Assembly (NCBI GenBank): GCA_029204225.1
Contig: CM055093.1
Location: forward strand, 25,376,117-25,440,116
Direction of reading: 5' to 3'
Length of the DNA stretch: 64,000 nt
From: Diphasiastrum complanatum
Taxonomy: Eukaryota > Streptophyta > Lycopodiopsida > Lycopodiales > Lycopodiaceae
In this document: piece after piece, positions 10,110 through 64,000 of the stretch
Position numbering within the stretch: the first letter of the stretch is position 1
Layout: each line of letters opens with the position of its first letter
Notes under the pieces: model-generated
Database searches by the model: none
What the model was told of the DNA's origin: nothing
What the model saw: only the letters and a program-made list of their open reading frames with translations
Translations under genes and position numbers: made by a program

Positions 10110-11657
10110 ATGGATACTTCTCCTACATCTTCTGAGCCTCGCATACCGTCTTCCACTTACCTTGACGAAGTACGGCATGAATTCCGAGATCATCTTAGGG
10201 AAGCCATGAGTGATGTACGCACTGATTTACGCCAGGAGTTACGAGAGACGTTCACTGCTCTTTCTGCCCAGATTGCTACACTATCATTACAGTCCAGTGT
10301 TTCTCCACTATCTCCACCTGTTCCCCCACAGCGTACATTTCCACCACCCGAGACTCCTTCATCTTCTGGTCCTTTGCCACGAGACTTTAAGGATAAGGTT
10401 CAGCTTACTGTGTATTCTGGGTCATCCGATGGGAATGAACTCGAGAATTGGTATTCTAAGCTTGAGACCTACTTCCTTATGTTTCCTAAGACTGACATTC
10501 AGCGGATACATTTGGCTGCTTTACATTTGGAGGGCCGTGCTGCTACTTGGTGGCGCATGTTTCGCCAGACGGCTTCACACCCTGGCCTTGCTAGTTGGAC
10601 AGAGTTTATGACAGCACTCCACCTAGCGATGATTGATCCTCAGTGGCTTATTCGACAGCGCGACATCTTTCGCAGTTTATCTCACACTGGTGACTTGGCT
10701 GCTTATACGACACAGTTTACAGAGCTTTCCTATCTATTCCCAGATATTTGTACATTGGAGCTCATCTCTCACTACGTTGCTGGTTTACGAGGCACACTCA
10801 AGTATGATGTTTCTTCTTTTTTTCCACTCACTCTTTCTCATGCCATCTCCCTTGCTACCGCACTGCAGCACAAGTACTCTCCCATCTCTTCCTCTGTTTC
10901 TCGTCCTTCGCGTCCTTTCACACGTCCTATTTTTTCCTCTCCATCCTCTGCTAGTCCCACATTTGTCAGTTCACCTTCGTCCACTCTTCCTTCTGCACCA
11001 CGTCCTCCTTTTTCTCCTCGTCCTGGTTTTGTTCATCGCTACTCACAGCCTGAGATGTCTGAGATCCGTGAAAAGCGCTTATGTTTCAACTGTAAGAGTC
11101 CTGATCATATCGTCCGTGATTGCCGACAGCCTGCCACTGCTACTGCCGTCTATTTCCATGATGCTGACACACTTGATGATAGTCCTGATTCTGCCATATG
11201 CCTTCATATTCTTGATGATGACCCACCTGTTGATCAGTTTGCCACACCCACTGAGCCTGTTCCTGATCCCCCTGATCTAGCTGTATGCCATGCTCAGCTT
11301 GCTTATGCTACTTGGGCCGGTAAGCCGGGTCCACGCCATATCCGTCTTCGCATACGTATCACTGGTCGTGAGTTTATTGCCCTTGTTGACACGGGTAGCA
11401 CTCACTCGTTTCTCAGTAGTCATATTACTACACGCATTTGTGCTATGCCAGTCACTACGCCTCATCCCCTGCATGTTGAGGTTGCCAGCGCACACTCTTT
11501 TCCTAGCACGCAGATGTATCAGCAGCTTTCATATCGGATTGGAGACTTCCTTGGTCAGGCAGATTTTCATATTATTCCACTTACACGGTACGATCTTATC
11601 CTCAGTGCTGATTGGTTTGCATCCCTTGGTGCAGTTACAGTAGACCTCCAGCAGTAG
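10110..11657 (+). CDS. Gypsy-1 Gag-protease
   Basis: ATG at 10110 is the first methionine of an open frame of 515 codons (MDTSPTSSEPRIPSS). The N-terminus has a short coiled-coil-like segment and a proline-rich stretch. The Gag core follows (LENWYSKLETYFLMFPKTDI, AATWWRMFRQTA, WLIRQRDIFRSLSHTGDL). A Ser/Pro-rich linker precedes the CCHC zinc knuckle CFNCKSPDHIVRDC at about 11084-11125. The retropepsin active site is IALVDTGSTHSFLS at about 11376-11417, and YDLILSADWFASLG is the second protease block. The frame ends at a UAG (11655-11657), but homology continues in the same frame. Gypsy-2 has a stop at the same relative place, so this stop may be an ancestral feature and not recent decay. Confidence 0.85.
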   Translation: MDTSPTSSEPRIPSSTYLDEVRHEFRDHLREAMSDVRTDLRQELRETFTALSAQIATLSLQSSVSPLSPPVPPQRTFPPPETPSSSGPLPRDFKDKVQLTVYSGSSDGNELENWYSKLETYFLMFPKTDIQRIHLAALHLEGRAATWWRMFRQTASHPGLASWTEFMTALHLAMIDPQWLIRQRDIFRSLSHTGDLAAYTTQFTELSYLFPDICTLELISHYVAGLRGTLKYDVSSFFPLTLSHAISLATALQHKYSPISSSVSRPSRPFTRPIFSSPSSASPTFVSSPSSTLPSAPRPPFSPRPGFVHRYSQPEMSEIREKRLCFNCKSPDHIVRDCRQPATATAVYFHDADTLDDSPDSAICLHILDDDPPVDQFATPTEPVPDPPDLAVCHAQLAYATWAGKPGPRHIRLRIRITGREFIALVDTGSTHSFLSSHITTRICAMPVTTPHPLHVEVASAHSFPSTQMYQQLSYRIGDFLGQADFHIIPLTRYDLILSADWFASLGAVTVDLQQ

Positions 11658-11660
11658 ACA

Positions 11661-12330
11661 TTGACATTCTCTCATGATGGTACTCAGCATATATTTTCCG
11701 GTATTGATTCTCGGCAGGACTATCAGCTTATTTCCGGGAAGCAGTTCATACGGAGCCTCCCACAGGCCCACTGTGCGGCTATTCCTTCTGTTCAGCCAGT
11801 TCAGCCTATTGCGGATGCACCACCTTTGCCACAGGTATTTTCTGAACTGTTGCGTGAATTTGAGCATGTTTTTAGAGAGCCAACTCAGTTACCACCTTTA
11901 CGAGATGTCAACCACCATATAGACCTTGTTTCCTCTGCATCACCTCCTTCTCGTCCTCCTTTTCGTATGTCTATTGTTGAGCGCGAGGAAGTCCAGTGTC
12001 AGGTGTCTGATTTATTACGTCAAGGCCTTATTGTTCCTAGCCACAGTCCTTCTGGTGCTCCTGTTTTACTTGTTGATAAGAAGGATGGTACTAAACGTCT
12101 ATGTATTGATTATTGTGCTTTAAATAAACTTACTATCCGTAATCAGTACCCTATCCCTCATATGGATGACCTGTTTGACCAGTTAGGCCAAGCCAAGATC
12201 TTTTGTAAACTTGACCTCCGTTCCGGTTATCACCAGATTTGTATGCATCCTCCTGATGAGCACAAGACAACTTTTCGTACCCACTTTGGTCTGTATGAGT
12301 TTCGTGTCCTGGCCCGCCCACTTTTCAGAA
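11661..12330 (+). pseudogene. Gypsy-1 reverse transcriptase, N-terminal half
   Basis: In frame after the UAG at 11655. It carries RT blocks in order: [55 protein letters not shown] and [13 protein letters not shown]. At about 12310 the reading frame breaks: the expected P-F-G-L-x-N-A-P block is partly deleted and the downstream RT continues in another frame. Confidence 0.88.
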
Positions 12331-13136
12331 TGTCATGAATAACATGTTTCGTCCTCTGCTTGGAAAGTGTGTCATTGTTTATTTTGACGATATCCTCATT
12401 TATAGCACCACACTCTCTTCATGTTCAGCACGTTCGTTCTGTTTTTGTTTTGTTAGTTACTCATCATCTGTATGCTAAACGTCCTAAATGTTCTTTTGTT
12501 GTTGTACAAATCGAGTTTTTGGGCTTCTTTGTTACTAATGGTACTGTTCGTCTCGACTCTCGTAAGGTCCGTTCTATTCTTTCATGGCCTGTGCCTGCTG
12601 ATGTTCATGATTTTCGTATGTTCCTTGGTCTTGCTATCCATCTTCATAAACCAGTTGCTCATTTTGCCACTCTTGCATCTCCTTTGCATGCTCTGTTGAA
12701 AAAGGAAACTTCGTTTGCTTGGACTCCCGCATGTCAGTCAACTTTTGATACTTTGCTTACCACTGCCCCTGTTTTATGTCTTCCAGATTTTTCCCAGCGT
12801 TTTGCTGTTGAGACTGATGCTAGTTCCACAGGATTAGGTGCTTTGTTACGTCAGCGTCAATGTGTTATTGCATATGAATCTCGTCGTCTTCGTTCGTATG
12901 AGCAGCACTATTCCACTCATGAAAAAGAGTTGCTTGCTATCATTTTTGCTTTAAAGAAGTGGCGTCATTATCTGTATCGTGTTTCGTTTGATGTTTTTAC
13001 TGATCACCAGTCACTTCGTTATTCGTATACACAAAAGGATCTTAGTGATCGTTAGTACCGTTGGCTTCAGTTTTTACAGTCCTTTCATTTTGATATTCAT
13101 TATAAGCCTGGTAAAAGTAACGCTGTTGCTGATGCT
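12331..13136 (+). pseudogene. Gypsy-1 RT catalytic block and RNase H
   Basis: Continues RT in a shifted frame with the catalytic block [12 protein letters not shown] at about 12371-12406, where F-D-D stands in place of Y-L-D-D. It then has EFLGFFVTNGTVRLD and the RNase H region (AVETDASSTGLGALLRQ, YSTHEKELLAIIFALKKW, FDVFTDHQSLRY). A UAG at 13053-13055 interrupts the end of RNase H. A piece between YS and HVQHVRSV is lost in the 12400 region. Confidence 0.85.
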
Positions 13137-14144
13137 TTGTCTCATTTACCTGCTCTTACTTACAGTCTTGTTACGTCTCCCCACTCTTGGTATGATGATC
13201 TTCCTCAGGCTTATGCCACATGTCCAGACTTTCGTGATGTTATGTCGTCTGCCTCTCGTCCTTCCTCTCACCCTCACCAGGTTTATTCCATTGTTAATCA
13301 TCGTTTGTTTCACTATGGTTCGTTATGTATTCCCAACACTCTCGACATACGTCCACAGCTCCTTCTTGATGCCCATTCCTCTCCTGTTGGTGGCCATTTT
13401 GGTTTTCAGAAGTCCTTGTTCCGTTTGAAAGAACATTTTTATTGGCCTTCCATGAAGCGTGAGCTTTCCCACCTTATTCATACTTGTGATTTTTGCCTTC
13501 GTAACAAGTATTCCCGTGAAAAACCTGGCGGTCTCCTTCAAAGTTGGCCTATTCCTTCTCGCCAGTGGACTGATATATCTATGGACTTCATTTTAGGTCT
13601 TCCTCGTGCTCAGCGTGGTCATGATTCTTGTTTGGTGGCAGTTGATAGGTTTTCTAAACAAGCTCATTTCATACCTACTATTACAGCAGAGCAGTGTAGT
13701 CGTATATTTATTTCTGAGATTTTCCGCTTACATGGTCTCCCACGATCTATACTTACTGATCGGGATACCAAGTTTACATCAGGTTTTTGGACAGAGCTTA
13801 TGCATATCTTGGATGTTAGGATACTTATGGGCACTGCTTATCATTCTTCTGCGGATGGTCAGTCTGAGGTTATTAACCGGGTATTGGAGGATTATTTACG
13901 ACATTATGTTTCTCCTTCTAGTCGTGATTGGGATCAGCATTTATGTTTGGCTGAGTATACTTATAGCAGTTCTGTTAGTTCCAGCACAGGTGTTTCTCCT
14001 TTCCTGCTTGCTCATGGATACTCACCAGTTCTACCCGGTATACCTGCTCCTCCAGATGATGCACCTGTTACTATTTCATCTGATCTTTCGAGTGCTCGGG
14101 AGATTATTACTAGAGCTGCTACTCATTTACAGCATATTCAGTAG
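13137..14144 (+). pseudogene. Gypsy-1 integrase
   Basis: Contains the HHCC zinc segment (DAHSSPVGGHFGFQKSLF through HTCDFCLRNK). The DDE core follows: DISMDFILGLPRAQRGHDS, then SILTDRDTKFTSGFW, with the Glu in SSADGQSEVINRVLEDYL. The frame is open to a UAG at 14142-14144, after which the same frame continues into the C-terminal domain. All three catalytic acids are present. Confidence 0.9.
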
Positions 14145-14690
14145 CGGTACAGGACCATTGTTGATCGTCATCGGCGCCATGTTGAGTTTGCGGAGGGAGG
14201 TACTGTTTTTCTCCGGTTATGCTTTGCTCGCCATCGTTTTGTACAGGGTCTTGCTTCTACTGAGAAGCTTGCGCCGCGCTATTATGGGCCTTTTCAGATT
14301 CTTGAGCGCCTCAGTCCAGTTACATATCGTCTTGAGTTACTTGCTGCTACTCGGGCTTGTGATATCTTTCATGTCAGTTTATTACGTGCTGCTATTGAGG
14401 ATGATGCTCCTCGAGATTCCTCATTTCCTACAGATCCAGAGCTTTTTCCATTCTTGCCAGCTGCTATTTTACAGGTGCACTTATTGCATAGTCGTCGCCA
14501 TCGGCAGGTTCAGTTTTTGGTGCAGTGGGATGGTCGTCCTATTGAGGAGGCTACTTGGGAGCCCATTGATGTTTTTTATCATACCCCTGTCCTGGCTGAT
14601 TAGGCTCGCTCACTTGTAGCTACCATTGCTTCTCGGGATGCTCCGGCTTCTCTTGATGTTCCTTTCTCAGATGGGATATCTTGATGCAAT
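14145..14690 (+). pseudogene. Gypsy-1 integrase C-terminus with chromodomain-like module
   Basis: The same frame as the integrase continues through the GPF/Y-type block (RYYGPFQILERLSPVTYRLEL). A chromodomain-like segment follows at about 14455-14595 (QVQFLVQWDGRPIEEATWEP), as in chromoviruses, where it directs insertion to chromatin. In-frame stops at 14142 and near 14601 show decay. Confidence 0.78.
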
Positions 14691-14760
14691 ATTTTTCTCT
14701 GCCACTGGTTCTTATCTTATTTTGCCTACATTGGGGGCAATGTTCTTTATAGCCAGGGAG

Positions 14761-15170
14761 AGTTACGGACTACAGGATACAGGCCTACTGGGCTACTCTG
14801 CATATATTCTGCAGGCCTCTTTACATTTACTGTTGGTTATGTATATTTCTGGTTACGCATTTCATATTAGTCATGTACAGGCCCCAGAGCCTTTTTATAT
14901 GCTTATGACCCGCACTGGGTCCTTTTTTATGACATTGGCACACTATTTTCCCTCCACATTTTGCCTCCCTTTACTTTTGAATTCCTATTTTAGGGTTCAT
15001 TGGTAGGGTATTTATAGGGGCATTTGTACACTCATTTTTCAGATTATTGATTGGTATTGCTTGGGCTCTTCGTGGGAGAACCTATTGTCTTGTCTATTGC
15101 TTGTAGGGCTTTAGTCTATTGCTGTCTTTTATGCTTCATTGATTCAACACCTGAGATTTTGATCACAACT
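14761..15170 (+). repeat. 3' LTR of gypsy-1
   Basis: Starts AGTTACGGACTACAGG after a short purine run (gccagggag, a plausible polypurine tract) and ends CACAACT. It differs from the 5' LTR by scattered substitutions and by a 55 bp deletion, so insertion is not very recent. Confidence 0.88.
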
Positions 15171-15832
15171 TTAGGATATACGGAATTCTTGGGCGTGTAT
15201 TTCTCAATTGAGAAATAGATATAGTAATTGGTTTTGCTTATTGGGAGTTTTGCTTACCTTAGTGGATTGTATTCTAGTACAGATTGTAGTCTATAAGTGC
15301 TTGTGTACGAGGTTCATCTAGATCTTCGGATTTATAGGAGATTGATAAATCTATTGAGATACAGATAGATTGCTGATTTCTTGCATGGGATGCTAGAAAT
15401 GGGGCTATTAACTCATAGAGTAACTGCAGTGCTTTGGATTGAGTTATAGTTGTCTGAGACTTGATGGATCTCCTAGAGATTTTGGTTGATTGAACTATTG
15501 TATTTTAGAATATTTGGATACGTACCAAGAGACACTTTTATCTGCAAGAAATTGTGGCCAAACTTTAGACTATGATTTAAATGGAATTTCTTCAGCTTTC
15601 GGATTTGATCTATGAAATAAAGAGTTGACTCACCCAGTGGTTCATGTTAGTACTCCTAAGTAGAGGCAAGCAATCGAAAAATTGTTGCATCTCTGAGTAC
15701 TTATTCAAAAGCAAAGATTAGACTAAGAATAATGATTCCTGGGTAGGACTTGAAAGCGTAAGCAATAATTTCATTTCTTCTTTTTCCCGTTTTGAGGACA
15801 GAACCTGTTTAAGGGAGGAAGAATGTTACGGC
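15171..15832 (+). other. Unassigned sequence downstream of gypsy-1, possible older gypsy 3' coding end
   Basis: No intact frame. Its last 60 bp read ttttgaggacagaacctgtt then aagggaggaagaatgttacg. That is the style of the 3' coding end and purine tract of many plant gypsy elements (a FEDRT-like run just before the LTR). It may be the other half of the element interrupted by gypsy-1. Confidence 0.3.
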
Positions 15833-16190
15833 GATATTCAATTAAGGACATGGCTGTTTGTGACTAATGACCTTGAGAGGACCCAGACACTGTAATTGAG
15901 ACATATGGAGTAGTGCATGTACGTGTGACAGATATAGGCAAGAGGACTGCACGAAGAGATGTGATCTATTTATAGTTGGACTGCATGGAGATTGCATTGG
16001 TTCATGCACAAAAAACTACTCTCTATATATTGGGGTAGGGATTCTCTTGTCGACAACTTGGTTCAGGTCGCCAGTTTCTCTCTTCTGCTCTTGCTATCAC
16101 ATGGCATGGCTTGGGGGCTAGATCCAGGATCCAGGATTGATCTAGGTTTGGTTGGGTGGTTTTGCTCCATAGTGTCTCCTGTTGTGTTTT
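15833..16190 (+). repeat. Possible old LTR
   Basis: Begins TGTTACGGCG right after a purine-rich tract and contains TATA-like stretches (ctatttatag at about 15966 and ctatatattgg at about 16022), as LTR promoters do. I found no second copy in the window, and the 3' border is a guess. It lies in the ECA3 intron downstream of the last visible exon. Confidence 0.3.
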
Positions 16191-16429
16191 CCTAATGTCA
16201 CCCCATCATCACCCTTCAAAGTGCATGCACGTGAGAACGGTAGAGTTTTATAACTTGAACTGTGATCATTTGTTGTTGTTCCCAACATATTGAAAACGAT
16301 CACAAAGATTACTTTATCATGTGCGCAAGTTCTATAAGTCTTCGTTATATCAGCAAGCTGAATCTGCCAATTTGAAAACTCACCCTCAATAATATACAAC
16401 ACATGAAAGAGATATTTCCGTACAAGCAC

Positions 16430-63702
<47,273 letters not shown>

Positions 63703-64000
63703 CTGAAAAGATGAGCCACCATCAACTAGATATTTAGAACAAGGTTGCAAGTGTGTTCTTGGTATAGTATTAAAGCATCAGACAAAACTTCCAATCCACT
63801 GATCATATCAGCTCACCAATATGGCTGGGTCAACAAGCTCTAGCCCTCTAACCACCAAGCCATTTTGAAGCTTCACCTTCCACTCATTATATTGAATAGG
63901 AAGGAGAAGATTTTGAAACTTAAGAGCAGTAAAGTATTGATTACATTTATCTGTAGAACGGGATTTAAACTTATAATTAAACCAATTAGGTGATCGTCCA
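63703..64000. other. ECA3 intron, upstream exon not reached
   Basis: No exon matching the LDEFGTFLAK-type segment expected before M3. A 35-codon minus frame at about 63808-63910 (VVRGLELVDPAILVS) has a vague receptor-kinase-like ending but no supporting domain. Confidence 0.45.

Larger units (their letters stand above)
9026..15170 (+). mobile_element. Ty3/gypsy LTR retrotransposon (gypsy-1), chromodomain type, degenerate
   Basis: Full layout: 5' LTR (9026-9490), initiator-Met-tRNA primer site (9491-9502), leader, Gag-protease, RT-RNase H, integrase, C-terminal chromodomain-like segment and 3' LTR (14761-15170). The flanks ttaag (9021-9025) and ttagg (15171-15175) could be a 5 bp target duplication with one mismatch. 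Coding is broken by stops at 11655-11657, 13053-13055 and 14142-14144, plus a frameshift near 12310. It lies in the same orientation as the LINE array and antisense to ECA3. Confidence 0.93.

Noticed and set aside
10210-15006. Overlapping hydrophobic plus-strand frames (10633-11280, 13606-14619 and others)
   Set aside because: They lie in another frame of gypsy-1 coding sequence and are Leu/Ser-rich because of its T-rich codons; no domain recognised.
1-16429. Further downstream ECA3 exons (TGDGVND and M5-M10)
   Set aside because: Searched by eye on the minus strand for the expected words; nothing found, so the next exon must lie before the window start.
63808-63910. Receptor-kinase-like C-terminal peptide (GLELVDPAI)
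   Set aside because: Only about 10 suggestive residues, no kinase motifs, and it lies in an ECA3 intron.

Overview
The window is nuclear DNA of a land plant. It carries seven correctly spliced exons of an ER/Golgi-type Ca2+-ATPase of the ECA3 kind on the minus strand. Their introns are inflated to about 20 kb by plant-type transposable elements: Ty3/gypsy elements with initiator-Met-tRNA primer sites, a hAT transposon and a large family of LINEs. No prokaryotic or organellar block is visible. I cannot name the species; introns this large would suit a TE-rich seed plant.

Layout. 1-832: broken hAT copy (+). 868-6055: LINE remnants (-) flanking an LTR-less gypsy remnant (-, 1930-5752). 7209-8183: gypsy linker fragment, a 3'-end-only LINE copy and a palindrome-rich repeat. 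9026-15170: nearly complete but dead gypsy element (+) with two LTRs, lying in what looks like an older element (8190-9025, 15171-16190). 16430-18503: ECA3 exons 7, 6 and 5 of this window. 20129-39480: a 19 kb head-to-tail array of at least nine LINE pieces, all on +, with (TC)n tracts at most joints, inside one ECA3 intron. 40804-41901: ECA3 exons 4 and 3 (exon 3 has the DKTGT phosphorylation site). 41163-43860: more palindrome-rich repeats. 44578-47468: multi-exon hAT transposase (-) cut by a gypsy LTR. 47469-54221: decayed gypsy element (+) containing part of a second one. 54563-55215: more palindrome repeats. 57190-60595: SINE-like piece and an internally deleted LTR element (-). 62426-63702: ECA3 exons 2 and 1 (PEGLP). 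Both ends of the gene lie outside the window.

The host gene looks functional: all seven exons are open and in phase and have GT-AG borders. Almost all other coding sequence is TE-derived and carries stops or frameshifts.

The most interesting signals are in the repeats. (1) The LINE family has a two-part 3' stem-loop with compensatory changes between copies. (2) ORF1 and ORF2 are in the same frame, separated by one UAG followed by a GC-rich foldable block, in both copies that have the junction. (3) The ORF2 C-terminus keeps a PIP-box-like Q-x-x-I-x-x-F-F followed by basic and acidic patches in diverged copies. (4) Elements join directly to (TC)n tracts, as expected of microsatellite-targeted insertion. 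(5) A separate short repeat has a conserved core next to a palindrome whose sequence word differs completely between copies.
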